Below are positions 26,696 through 35,707 of a stretch of 64,000 nucleotides of DNA, in pieces. Numbering within the stretch: position 1 is the first letter of the stretch; each line of letters starts with the position of its first letter. The stretch spans positions 123,321-187,320 of the forward strand of contig JAFSGP010000036.1 of assembly GCA_017440755.1 (NCBI GenBank). Direction: 5' to 3'. Source of the stretch: Clostridia bacterium (GTDB taxonomy: Bacteria > Bacillota > Clostridia > Oscillospirales > Acutalibacteraceae). Position numbers and translations under genes: made by a program. The notes below the pieces were generated by a model that saw only the letters and a list, made by a program, of their open reading frames with translations, had not been told where the DNA came from and ran no database searches.

Positions 26696-29600
26696 ATGAA
26701 GCGTAGAATCTTTGCTCTTTTCCTGGCCTGCCTGATGCTGGCGGTTTCCGTACCACTGTCCTCAGTGGTTGCTGAGGATACAGCTGTCGCCAGCTCTTCC
26801 GAACCAACCATCGCCTATTCCCTATATTACAGTGATCCCGGTCGCGGCGGCGGTTACGTCACCGTATCCGGCATTCCGGAAGATGGCTACTACTGGCTCT
26901 ACTGGGGCCAGAATGCCACCACCAACCTGGAAAATTATCTGTACATCTATCCGATTCAGGTGACAAATGGCGTCGGCAAACAGGAGCTCAATAAGTTCCT
27001 GCTGATCCCTGAGGGCGCCACCCACCTGTTACTGCGTAAGCAGGACGATGCGCAGACACTGGTAGCCTCTCTGGCAATCCCTGAGGCGAACCTATACGAC
27101 GCTTCCGCTATGGGTGCTTACGAGTATACCTTCGGCAGCATCAGCGACCAGCACTGCGTCACTACCAACAATGCAACCAACCGCAATATCAACCGTGTGT
27201 TCAACACGATGGGCACCGATCTTAAGTTCATCGGCGACACCGGTGACCTGGCTGATACGCCCTATTTGGCCGGCTATGCGGCTTACAACCGCCTGCTTGA
27301 TGAGCTGTATGCTCAGCGTGGTCTGTCCCGTGAGGACATCCCTGTGTATAGCGGTCTCGGTAACCACGAGTGCCGTATTGACTGGGTCCCCGGCAACACC
27401 AAGGGCGACGTTAACGTTTGTTTAGATACTTTTAAGACGGACGACTTCAAGAGCGTATTCGGCGACCTCTGGGTGACCGATGAGAATGGCAATGAGGTCT
27501 TCTCCCACGCCATCTACCCTATCGCCGGCACTAACGACTACGTCTTTATGTTCCCCACTTGGTCGGTGCAGTTCGACATCTCTTTCAATACGGCAGCGGC
27601 GGCTCTGGAGGAGCTGGCGAACACCCCCGGTGTTGGTAAGATCTTTATGTACCAGCATATGGTGGTTTACAACGAGGCGGGCGGCAGCTGGGGCAACAAC
27701 GCCACCGGTTGCGACGATAACTGGCGTGACAACAAGGGCGACAACACCCCCTATTACAACCAGACCCGCTGGATGGAGCTGATGAGCAAGTATCAGAACG
27801 TCGTCTCCTTCTGCGGTCACAACCACCGCAACTTTAACCATTCTTACCTGTACTCCAAGTTCGTCGCTTCCGACGGTGACGGCGATGTAGCGCGTCAGGT
27901 ATATATTCCCTCTACCTATGCCACCACTCCGCAGGCAGAGGTTATTGAGGCGTACGGCGCTCTGGCTGCAGAGCCTCTGGGCGCCCGTCAGGACGTGTAT
28001 GCAGATGCCATGCTGTCCTATGGCGTGAACCTTGATACCGGCGTGTATCAGCCTGTTGCTTGCCTGTACATGCCTTACGATGAGGATTCTGCTATCAGCA
28101 ACGTGGAGCTGCCTGAGGGTCTGTCCACTGACGTGTTTGTAAATCCTGCGGACGCTGTGGACGGCAAGGACCTGTCTCTGGTTCTTACCGACGCGGCTGG
28201 TAATGAGGTCAACGAGTCTGTCTCCTATCGTGTAACCGACGAGGATTTCAACACTATTGATGCTTCCATTGCGTATGTGGAGAACAATAAGCTGTACTTT
28301 ACCGATGCCGCCGCTAAGGGCTTCTACCACGTAGTAGCGCAAGCGGGTAACCACACCGTTATCTTTAACGTGGAGTATCGCTCTGTGTACATCGGCACCA
28401 TCGACCACGTGGCGTATACCACCGACGGCACGCCGGTCTCCCCTGCTGCTCCTTATCTGTGGGAGAGCTGTGTGGTGGACAATGAGAATCACGAAATCAA
28501 TATCGTAATGCCTTCCTACAACAACCCGCTGGTATCCGGCTACAGCCATTCCGGCGGCGAGGGTTACACCAATTTGATTTCCACCTCCAATGTAGACAAC
28601 ACTTCCTCCGCTTGGCCCAGCTACTGGGGCGGCTTGAGTAAACAATTTACCAAAGCCTACCTCTATGACGGTCAGCAGATCACGGTGACCTCCGACGACG
28701 GCACCGAGAGCGCTGTCTATACCGTCAACCTGACCTTCCCTGCTGTTGAGCTGGAGGGTGAGGGCACCAAAGAAAACCCTTATAAAGTATCTACTTTGGA
28801 AGATTTTCAGTATGTAATGGGTAAGATTACCGAAACCCCTTGGAGTAACCCGAAAGGCGCCTGGAGCTTCGTCGGCGCTTATATTGAGCAGACGGCGGAT
28901 ATTTCCGGCCTGACTCCTGTTAAGGGCACCACCTGGACTCAGAACTTCTGGGCGCACTACGATGGAAAAGGCCATACCCTTACCTTTGACGGAGAGTATG
29001 AGGCGGGCGCAAGCGCCTACGCTTTCTGCAACTTCCTGCGCGGTAGCGTAAAGAACCTGAAAATAGCCGGTAATCTTACCTGTGCCAACGGCACCGCTGC
29101 TCTGTTTGACAAGATTACTTCTACCGGTCTTCTGGAGAATATCCACTCCGATGCTATTTACACCTCCAACACTAACGCATTCATTTTGAATAGCTCTGTT
29201 GATGCGGGCGGTAAGTACAACAACATCTTGTTTACGGGTACCCTGAACGGCTCCCGCAAGGGTGTCTTCTACGGCGGCACCAAGTATGGCGACGTCTATG
29301 TGAAGAACCCCTTCACCAGTAGTTGGTCCAACTTCACCAATGCAACCGATGCGATTGCATCCGGTGAAACCGCCTATAAGCTGAACGCCTATGCAGCGGA
29401 GAATGGACTCCTCGGCTGGGGACAGGACCTGTCGGTCACCGACTCCACCCCTGAACTGGGCAGCGAGAAGGCTGTGTACGTAGGCGCGGACGGCTACACC
29501 AACGAAAATCCCGAAGGCACACCTATTCTGGTTGAGTTGCTGAATGTGGATACCACCAACGGCGCTTCGTTAGCACCGCTTCCGTGCCACGCCTGGTCCT

Positions 29601-30802
29601 CTTACACCATTGATCACACCAACCACACCGTGAACATTGTGATGAATGCCTACAACTATCCTCGCTGCGTAGGCTACACCCACGCCAGCGGCTCTGTCAG
29701 TCTGCTGACCGGTGTGACGGACGCTACGGCGGCGAGTACCAACAACTATCAGAGTCTGTCCAATCAGTATGTGAATGCATACTTGTATGAGGGGCAGAAG
29801 CTGACCGCTTGGTCTGCTGATGGCAAGAACTCCGTGGACTACACGGTTCATATCACCTTCCCCACTCTCGACCTGCAGGGTGCGGGTACCGAAGAGAACC
29901 CCTACCTCATCGAGGATGCGGATGACTTCCTGTATATCTACAACAAGTTCAACGATTTCAACCGCACCGATTCCACTATGGGTTGGAGCTACGCCGGTGC
30001 CTATTTCCGTCAGACGGCGGATATCTCTGTTGAGGTCACCGTTGCCAACGGTAACTTCCACCCCATCTGCTGGTGGGCACACTACGACGGTGCCGGACAC
30101 ACCCTGAATGTGACCGGTACTCGTACCAGCGGCAATGCTACTCTGTTTGGTAATAAGTTCCGTGGCAGCCTGCGGAACATAACCCTTACCGGCTCCATCA
30201 CCAACGCCACCACCGACGATAACCGTGCAGCGCTGGCTGCGGGTCTGTGCGCCGGCTCTGTGATCGAGAACGTCCATTCTCAGCTGGAGCTGACCGCTTA
30301 TCGTACCTTTATTCTGTCCTCTGGTATTGATTCCGGGGCAACTATTAAGAACGTTCTGTTCACCGGAATTTTGAACGGTACGGCTCGTGGCGTATGCTAC
30401 GGCGGTAGCTCGCTGGGCAAGAATGTGTACACCACCTTTGTTACCGGTATGGGCTGGACCAACTACACCGATGCCACCGCTTCGGCGGCTAATGGTGAAC
30501 TATTAAAGACCCTCAACACCTATGCCGAGGCGAACAACCTGGCTACCTGGACCCAGAATGTCGGTACGGATGTGGCTCCCTCCCTCACGAAGGTTGTTTA
30601 TGACGTACCGAATGACTTCGACGGAGACAAAGCGGTGACCAGCCGTGATGCCATTTATCTGCTGTATCACACCATGCTGCCTGAGCAGTATCCCGTTGAG
30701 GATAGCGACGCCTACGACTTCAACGGCGACGGTATGATCAACACCGACGATGCCATATATCTGCTGTACTCCATTATGCTCCCCGAAAGCTATCCTCTGT
30801 AA
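26696..30802 (+). CDS. Secreted metallophosphoesterase with two repeat modules and a dockerin
   Basis: This 1368-residue protein has a signal peptide (1-26) and an unassigned beta domain (38-140, SLYYSDPGRGGGYVTV). The calcineurin-like phosphoesterase domain has all metal ligands: D151/H153 in SDQH, D181 and D184 in GDTGD, N223/H224 in GNHE, H321 in YQHM and H375/H377 in GHNH. An Ig-like domain (475-567), two copies of the roughly 350-residue module (569-925 and 940-1303) and a type I dockerin (1308-1368; DGDKAVTSRDAIYLL and NGDGMINTDDAIYLL) follow. It starts at ATG 26696 after AGAGG. It should hydrolyse a phosphoester outside the cell while docked on a cohesin scaffold; no cohesin protein is in the window. 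The substrate is unknown. Confidence 0.88.
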   Translation: MKRRIFALFLACLMLAVSVPLSSVVAEDTAVASSSEPTIAYSLYYSDPGRGGGYVTVSGIPEDGYYWLYWGQNATTNLENYLYIYPIQVTNGVGKQELNKFLLIPEGATHLLLRKQDDAQTLVASLAIPEANLYDASAMGAYEYTFGSISDQHCVTTNNATNRNINRVFNTMGTDLKFIGDTGDLADTPYLAGYAAYNRLLDELYAQRGLSREDIPVYSGLGNHECRIDWVPGNTKGDVNVCLDTFKTDDFKSVFGDLWVTDENGNEVFSHAIYPIAGTNDYVFMFPTWSVQFDISFNTAAAALEELANTPGVGKIFMYQHMVVYNEAGGSWGNNATGCDDNWRDNKGDNTPYYNQTRWMELMSKYQNVVSFCGHNHRNFNHSYLYSKFVASDGDGDVARQVYIPSTYATTPQAEVIEAYGALAAEPLGARQDVYADAMLSYGVNLDTGVYQPVACLYMPYDEDSAISNVELPEGLSTDVFVNPADAVDGKDLSLVLTDAAGNEVNESVSYRVTDEDFNTIDASIAYVENNKLYFTDAAAKGFYHVVAQAGNHTVIFNVEYRSVYIGTIDHVAYTTDGTPVSPAAPYLWESCVVDNENHEINIVMPSYNNPLVSGYSHSGGEGYTNLISTSNVDNTSSAWPSYWGGLSKQFTKAYLYDGQQITVTSDDGTESAVYTVNLTFPAVELEGEGTKENPYKVSTLEDFQYVMGKITETPWSNPKGAWSFVGAYIEQTADISGLTPVKGTTWTQNFWAHYDGKGHTLTFDGEYEAGASAYAFCNFLRGSVKNLKIAGNLTCANGTAALFDKITSTGLLENIHSDAIYTSNTNAFILNSSVDAGGKYNNILFTGTLNGSRKGVFYGGTKYGDVYVKNPFTSSWSNFTNATDAIASGETAYKLNAYAAENGLLGWGQDLSVTDSTPELGSEKAVYVGADGYTNENPEGTPILVELLNVDTTNGASLAPLPCHAWSSYTIDHTNHTVNIVMNAYNYPRCVGYTHASGSVSLLTGVTDATAASTNNYQSLSNQYVNAYLYEGQKLTAWSADGKNSVDYTVHITFPTLDLQGAGTEENPYLIEDADDFLYIYNKFNDFNRTDSTMGWSYAGAYFRQTADISVEVTVANGNFHPICWWAHYDGAGHTLNVTGTRTSGNATLFGNKFRGSLRNITLTGSITNATTDDNRAALAAGLCAGSVIENVHSQLELTAYRTFILSSGIDSGATIKNVLFTGILNGTARGVCYGGSSLGKNVYTTFVTGMGWTNYTDATASAANGELLKTLNTYAEANNLATWTQNVGTDVAPSLTKVVYDVPNDFDGDKAVTSRDAIYLLYHTMLPEQYPVEDSDAYDFNGDGMINTDDAIYLLYSIMLPESYPL

Positions 30803-30810
30803 CATTAGCG

Positions 30811-30838
30811 AAAACCCTCCCAAAAAAGGGAGGGTTTT
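30811..30838 (+). terminator. Terminator after the dockerin phosphoesterase gene
   Basis: AAAACCCTCCC (30811-30821), loop AAAAAA, GGGAGGGTTTT (30828-30838). Confidence 0.85.
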
Positions 30839-30840
30839 CC

Positions 30841-30869
30841 TTTACATATCAGTTTAGATATGGTAAAAT
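30841..30869 (+). promoter_or_regulatory. Promoter of the lipoprotein phosphoesterase gene
   Basis: TTTACA (30841-30846), 17-base spacer, TAAAAT (30864-30869), 29 bases before the ATG. Confidence 0.7.
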
Positions 30870-30897
30870 TGAAGCACTAATATGAGTAGGTGATACT

Positions 30898-32610
30898 ATG
30901 ATTAAACGAATGTGGACATTGCTTTTGTCTGGCATTATGCTATTGACAGGTATACCGCTGTTTGCGGGCTGTAGCGGTCATTCTCCGCTGCGCTACTCCT
31001 TATATTTTAACGAAGCCGGCCGTGGTGGCGGTGTCATCACCGTCAATTCCCCTGACTTGGCAGATGGTGTGTACTGGCTCTATTGGGGGCAGGACGCCAA
31101 AACCAATTTGGATAACTATATTTACCTGAGCGCCATAGAGGTAACGGAGGGAGTTGGCAAAGTAGCCCTAAACAAACACCTACTGATTCCCAAAGGCGCC
31201 ACTCACCTATTGCTGCGGGATTCTGAAAAAAATCAAGTATTATGTTCTGTAATCATTCCCAAAGCGAACCGCTACGATGCCGCAGAAATGGAGCTGGGCG
31301 AAGTGGAATATACCTTTGCTACCATCAGTGACCAACACGCAGTGGTTAAACACTCCGTTACGGGTGAAATCGTATATTCTGCCGATTATATCCGCAGAAT
31401 TCTGGAACATGCAAAGAATTTTCCCAACTTCAAATTCATCGGTGATACCGGCGACCTGGCGGACCTCCCCTACCTTGAGGGTTTAGAAGGCTACAATAAC
31501 GACGTGAATAAGATTTACGAAAACGCCGGTATCAGCCGCGAGGAGATTCCCCTACTCATCGGTGTCGGTAACCACGAAACCAGAGGAAAGCAAATCGAAA
31601 ACAAGCCCTTCGCCACCCTGCTGGACTCCTTAAAAATCATGGAGGACCCCCGTTTTACGGCGCTATACGGCGACCACTGGGCAGATAACGGCGAGGGCGG
31701 CAAGGTATTCAGCTATCGGGTCTACCCTATTCCTGACACCAACGATTACGCCTTTTTCTTCAGCACCTGGGCAGTTATGTATAACGATGCCTTTGCTCTC
31801 GCCAGCGAGGCGCTTATAAACCTGTCCCGCGACCCCAATACCGGGAAGATTTTTGTGTATCAGCATATGCCGGTGTACGGTGAGGCGGGCAGCTCTCTCA
31901 AATTGCTCGACAAAGAGCCGACCGAAGCGGACGCCAGTTGGGCAGGTATGAGCTCCGCCTATGACAACCAACAGCAATGGGTGAATCTCATTAGTACCAT
32001 GCAAAACGTTATCGTCTTTAACGGACACAGCCACCAAAACTATAACCTTGCCTACGCAGACAATCATTTTATCGCTTCGGACGGAGAAGGAACCTTAGCG
32101 CGGCAATTATACACCCCCGCCCTGTGGAGCCGCACCGATGACATCAAGGTGATGGAGGGAATATATGAGGAACCCCCTTCCTCCTTAGGACGATATCAGG
32201 AGGTCTACGAAAAGGCAGTCATTTCCTATGCCGTAGACTATAACAAGTACAACGAGGGTGCAGAATGGGACCACGTCACCTACCAGCCTGTAGCCTGTCT
32301 GTACGTGCCCTATAACGAAGATTCTGCCGTAGCCGATGTGGAACTCGCCGAAGGTGTAGAAACGATAGTGGAAGCCACTGCAGAGAGTCCCGTGAACCTC
32401 TCCCTCGTTTTGCGGGATATTAATGGTGAGCAAATTAGTGACACCATCTCCTATCGCATTACCGATAGCCATTACGCAACCGTCAAAAAGAGTGTGGCGC
32501 ACATTGAAAACAGCCATCTGCATTTTGCCTCCTCGGCACCCAAGGGAGACTATCACGTCATCGCGGAAATCGGTAACCTGTCAGTCTTGTTTAACATAAC
32601 CTATAAGTAA
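30898..32610 (+). CDS. Metallophosphoesterase lipoprotein, paralogue of the dockerin enzyme
   Basis: This 570-residue protein has a lipoprotein signal (LFAGC, lipidated Cys at 25). It then has the same N-terminal beta domain (RYSLYFNEAGRGGGVITV), calcineurin-like phosphoesterase domain and Ig-like domain as the preceding gene, without the repeat modules or dockerin. The metal motifs are complete: SDQH, GDTGD, GNHE, YQHM and GHSH. Sequence similarity extends over the whole length, so the pair arose by duplication. One product is tethered to the membrane and the other docked on a complex, so they probably act on the same kind of substrate in different places. It has its own promoter and terminator. 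Confidence 0.9.
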   Translation: MIKRMWTLLLSGIMLLTGIPLFAGCSGHSPLRYSLYFNEAGRGGGVITVNSPDLADGVYWLYWGQDAKTNLDNYIYLSAIEVTEGVGKVALNKHLLIPKGATHLLLRDSEKNQVLCSVIIPKANRYDAAEMELGEVEYTFATISDQHAVVKHSVTGEIVYSADYIRRILEHAKNFPNFKFIGDTGDLADLPYLEGLEGYNNDVNKIYENAGISREEIPLLIGVGNHETRGKQIENKPFATLLDSLKIMEDPRFTALYGDHWADNGEGGKVFSYRVYPIPDTNDYAFFFSTWAVMYNDAFALASEALINLSRDPNTGKIFVYQHMPVYGEAGSSLKLLDKEPTEADASWAGMSSAYDNQQQWVNLISTMQNVIVFNGHSHQNYNLAYADNHFIASDGEGTLARQLYTPALWSRTDDIKVMEGIYEEPPSSLGRYQEVYEKAVISYAVDYNKYNEGAEWDHVTYQPVACLYVPYNEDSAVADVELAEGVETIVEATAESPVNLSLVLRDINGEQISDTISYRITDSHYATVKKSVAHIENSHLHFASSAPKGDYHVIAEIGNLSVLFNITYK

Positions 32611-32650
32611 AGAACAGCGGTTATGCATCTGCATAACCGCTGTTCTTTAC
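32607..32650. terminator. Long perfect inverted repeat between convergent genes
   Basis: A 21-bp perfect stem, 32607-32627 with 32630-32650, separated by 2 bases. The phosphoesterase stop TAA lies in its left arm, and the minus-strand coiled-coil gene ends 5 bases beyond it. T-runs are short. Confidence 0.65.
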
Positions 32651-32654
32651 GTTC

Positions 32655-33137
32655 TTATTCTGCCGCATTTTCGCCCTGCTTATTGTTGCCGGAACGCAAA
32701 GAAACGCGAGCCTGACGGACCTGCGCCACCTGCTGAGACAGTGCCTCTTCGGTGCGGCGCAACAGATCCTCGGTAAACTCCTGCGCCGTACGACGCATAT
32801 CGCGAGCACGCTTTTGGGTCTGCGCCTGAATCTCGTTGGCCTTCTCCTGCGCCTGTACAACGATTTCCTCCTGCGAGAGAATCTGGTTGCGGCGCTCCTC
32901 CGCCTTGCGGATAATCGCCTCTGCCTCTTTCTTGGCGGTATCCACAATATCCGTGCGGTCCTTCACAATCGCCTTTGCCTGACGGACCTCAGAAGGCAGG
33001 TTGGCGCGAATGGCGTCCACTAAGTCACGCACGCGCTCGCCCTCCACCAGAATCTTGCCACCGGACAGGGGCATGGACCAGGCGGCATCCAGCATATCGT
33101 CCAACTGATCCAAGATTTCTTCAATATTCATACTCAT
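32655..33137 (-). CDS. Coiled-coil protein (ATP synthase subunit H/DivIVA-like helical protein)
   Basis: The 160-residue protein is almost wholly charged helix from residue 35 on, rich in Glu, Arg, Gln and Ala with heptad spacing, and looks like proteins often labelled V-type ATPase subunit H-like. It has no membrane segment. There is no V-ATPase nearby, so the label should not be read as function; a filament or scaffold role is equally possible. It overlaps the coaD stop (ATGA) and is last in the long minus-strand run. Similar small coiled-coil genes follow coaD in many Clostridia. Confidence 0.8.
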   Translation of the reverse strand: MSMNIEEILDQLDDMLDAAWSMPLSGGKILVEGERVRDLVDAIRANLPSEVRQAKAIVKDRTDIVDTAKKEAEAIIRKAEERRNQILSQEEIVVQAQEKANEIQAQTQKRARDMRRTAQEFTEDLLRRTEEALSQQVAQVRQARVSLRSGNNKQGENAAE

Positions 33138-33631
33138 TGCTGTTGCTCCTTTCTGAGTTTTTCAGTTATATCTGACAGAATGCACGCAGGCACGAAATCC
33201 GAAATTTCGCCACCCAAGCGGGCTACCTGTTTTACCAGACTGGAGGAAAGATACATATGGTCGGCGGTGGTGGTTAAAAACACCGTTTCCGCCTCCGCAT
33301 TCAGCTTGCGGTTGGTAAGTGCCATCTGAAATTCATATTCAAAATCAGACATAGCCCGCAAGCCCTTTACAATAGCGGTGGCATTACGCATCTTGGCATA
33401 ATCTGCCAGAAGACCGTCATAGCAGTCCACCATAACGCCCTCAATGCCCTCCGCCTCAATGGCGCGGCGCAGTAGGTCCATACGCTCCACCTGCGTGAAC
33501 AACGGCGATTTAGCCGCATTAGACATAACCACCACAATAACACGGTCAAAGAGCAGAGACGCCCGCCGAATAATGTCCATGTGACCTAAGGTTACGGGGT
33601 CAAAGCTACCGGGACAAATGGCTATTTTCAT
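33134..33631 (-). CDS. coaD: Phosphopantetheine adenylyltransferase
   Basis: The 165-residue protein has the nucleotidyltransferase start CPGSFDPVTLGHMDIIRRA with the T/HxGH motif, the strand VIVVVMSN, and the C-terminal SSLVKQVARLGG. It makes dephospho-CoA from phosphopantetheine and ATP, the fourth step of CoA synthesis. It overlaps rsmD by four bases (ATGA) and its own stop overlaps the next start. The rsmD-coaD pair is widely conserved in Firmicutes. Confidence 0.96.
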   Translation of the reverse strand: MKIAICPGSFDPVTLGHMDIIRRASLLFDRVIVVVMSNAAKSPLFTQVERMDLLRRAIEAEGIEGVMVDCYDGLLADYAKMRNATAIVKGLRAMSDFEYEFQMALTNRKLNAEAETVFLTTTADHMYLSSSLVKQVARLGGEISDFVPACILSDITEKLRKEQQQ

Positions 33632-34191
33632 AGTTTCTCCACCTCCTCGGAAGAAGGGTCATAGCGATATAACCACACCAAAACACGGCCAAAACGATAG
33701 GTTTTTGCCACCGAAAAGCGGTCGATCCGCTCAGGTAACACCGTATCCCCTTCCGTTTCACAGACGATAATGCCGCCATCATTGACCAAAGGGGCTACCT
33801 TCTGCAAAGCAGGCAGCAACAAGTTAGCGGCATAAGGCGGGTCAAGGAATACCAAGTCAAAGCGGTCACCCGGACGCGTCAGATAGGTCAGCGCATCCGC
33901 CCCCAGCACCTGAGAACAGGCAGAAAAGCCGGTTGCCTGCAGATTGCGGCGGATAATTTGCACCGCATCGGTATTTTTATCCACAAAGACGCATCCCGAG
34001 GCACCACGGCTGAGAGCCTCGATGCCAAGCTGACCGGAACCCGCAAACAGGTCCAACACACGGCGCCCTTCTATATCAAACTGAATGGCAGAAAACAGGC
34101 TTTCCTTCACTTTTTCGGTGGTAGGGCGCGTGGATTCACCAGGTAAGGTTTCCAGCCTCCGCCCACGGGCGGCACCCGTAATTACGCGCAC
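33628..34191 (-). CDS. rsmD: 16S rRNA (guanine966-N2)-methyltransferase RsmD
   Basis: The 187-residue protein opens with RVITGAARGRRLETLPG and TRPTTEKVKESLFSAI, both typical of RsmD, has SAM motif I VLDLFAGSGQLGIEAL and the catalytic DPPY (VFLDPPY) near residue 122. It methylates G966 of 16S rRNA in the assembled 30S subunit. It lies directly before coaD and 4 bases after galM on the minus strand. Confidence 0.95.
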   Translation of the reverse strand: MRVITGAARGRRLETLPGESTRPTTEKVKESLFSAIQFDIEGRRVLDLFAGSGQLGIEALSRGASGCVFVDKNTDAVQIIRRNLQATGFSACSQVLGADALTYLTRPGDRFDLVFLDPPYAANLLLPALQKVAPLVNDGGIIVCETEGDTVLPERIDRFSVAKTYRFGRVLVWLYRYDPSSEEVEKL

Positions 34192-34195
34192 GGTA

Positions 34196-35248
34196 TCACT
34201 CCTCTACAATGTCAAAATGGAAAGTTGTGCAAGAAGTATAGCTTACCCCCGCCGGCAGAATAACCGATGGAAAAGCAGTCTGATTTACGCTATCGGGGAA
34301 ATACTGGGTTTCTACGCAAAAACCGCTGTGTTTCTTCCAAGAGAGCCCATACTTGCCGCTATTTTCGTTCGTTGCATTCGCGGTATAAATCTGCACACCG
34401 GGCAGATCAGTACAGCAGGACATACGGATACGACTCAGCGGGCTAAACGCCTCCACCGCCTTACTGAGAGGACGGCGCCCGTGAGCCAGCACAAAATTGT
34501 GGTCAACACCACCAACGCCCGCAACAATGGGGTCCTCACAACGAAAAGTATCACCCATAGGGCGAGGCGCGCGGAAATCAAGAGCCGTCCCCGCAACCGA
34601 GCAAAACTCACCCGTAGGAATGAGGCGGGAATTGACCGGAGTGAATTCCTCCGCCTCTATAGAAAGCAGCGTTCCGCTCACATCCGCACCGTTGCAACCG
34701 TTAAGGTTAAAATATGTATGGTTTGTCAAGTTAACGGGAGTATCCTTGTCCCCCTTTGCCTCATAGGAAAGGGACAAGGTGTTATCTTCAGAGAGAGAGA
34801 AAACAACCGAAACATCCAACTGGCCGGGGTATCCCTCTTCTCCATCCTCGCTGTGCAAGGAAAATCGCACAGAGGGGAATTTCTCGTGTGACAAAATGGC
34901 ATAATCCCAGATTTTCTTATCAAAGCCGACCGTTCCGCCGTGCAAATGCACGCCACGCGCCGCCTCGTTACAGGCCAACTGATAGGTATTGCCGTTCAAG
35001 GTGAAGCGTCCGTCCGCAATGCGGTTACAAACGCGACCTACCGTAGCGCCGATATAGGCATCCGAGGTGAAATAGCTGTCCAAAGTATCGAAACCAAGGA
35101 CAATATCCTTATCATCAAAAAACAAAGACTGTACTGTTGCGCCGTATGTGAGAACAGACACGGATGTGCCACTCCCATTGGTCAGAGTAACCTTGTCCAC
35201 CGTACGACCATCGGGCATATGGCCAAATGGATAAACTGTAACAGACAT
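34196..35248 (-). CDS. galM: Aldose 1-epimerase (galactose mutarotase)
   Basis: This 350-residue GalM-type protein has the family residues: GRVCNRIADGRF (substrate Arg near 75), the catalytic His in NLTNHTYFNLNG near residue 175 and a Glu near the C-terminus (FCVETQYFPDS). It interconverts alpha and beta anomers of aldoses. It is the only sugar gene in this operon, so its place next to rsmD is probably incidental. The start ATG at 35248 has AGGAGG upstream. Confidence 0.93.
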   Translation of the reverse strand: MSVTVYPFGHMPDGRTVDKVTLTNGSGTSVSVLTYGATVQSLFFDDKDIVLGFDTLDSYFTSDAYIGATVGRVCNRIADGRFTLNGNTYQLACNEAARGVHLHGGTVGFDKKIWDYAILSHEKFPSVRFSLHSEDGEEGYPGQLDVSVVFSLSEDNTLSLSYEAKGDKDTPVNLTNHTYFNLNGCNGADVSGTLLSIEAEEFTPVNSRLIPTGEFCSVAGTALDFRAPRPMGDTFRCEDPIVAGVGGVDHNFVLAHGRRPLSKAVEAFSPLSRIRMSCCTDLPGVQIYTANATNENSGKYGLSWKKHSGFCVETQYFPDSVNQTAFPSVILPAGVSYTSCTTFHFDIVEE

Positions 35249-35308
35249 AATAACCCCTCCTAAGTAACTTCTTTATATTATCTCATAAACGAGTCGGAAT
35301 TTCAATAG

Positions 35309-35677
35309 TTATTTAACCGTAAAGTAAACGGACCACTCCGCGTACCGTGTCTTTCCTATCCCTTCTACTTCCAAGAGTTGTTCCAATGAGGTAAAGCGAC
35401 CGATTTCTTCCCGATAGGCAACAATTCGCTCGGCAAAGGTCTGACCGATACCGGGTACCCGCATCAGTTCCTCGACCGTAGCCGTGTTGAGATCAATGCT
35501 GTTCTGCGACGGTGTTTGCTCGACGGAGTCGTTGCCGGGTATCAGCACAAACGATGTTTCCTGCTCCGGTAACGTACCGAACAAAAAGGCGTATTTCGCC
35601 CCTAACAGGAAGAAAACAACCGCTGTCAACAGCATTAAAAACCCGTAAAGAAACCCCTCTAATCTACGCTTATCCAA
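35309..35677 (-). CDS. ComEA-like helix-hairpin-helix DNA-binding protein
   Basis: The 122-residue protein has one N-terminal membrane helix (about 8-33) and a C-terminal double helix-hairpin-helix domain (about 60-120: IDLNTATVEELMRVPGIGQTFAERI and LLEVEGIGKTRY). This is the membrane-anchored DNA receptor form of ComEA used in DNA uptake, but the SLBB domain of full ComEA is absent. No comEC follows here. A role in DNA binding outside the membrane is likely; competence is uncertain. Confidence 0.85.
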   Translation of the reverse strand: MDKRRLEGFLYGFLMLLTAVVFFLLGAKYAFLFGTLPEQETSFVLIPGNDSVEQTPSQNSIDLNTATVEELMRVPGIGQTFAERIVAYREEIGRFTSLEQLLEVEGIGKTRYAEWSVYFTVK

Positions 35678-35707
35678 AACACGTTCTCCATAAATTACTG
35701 AATGGCT

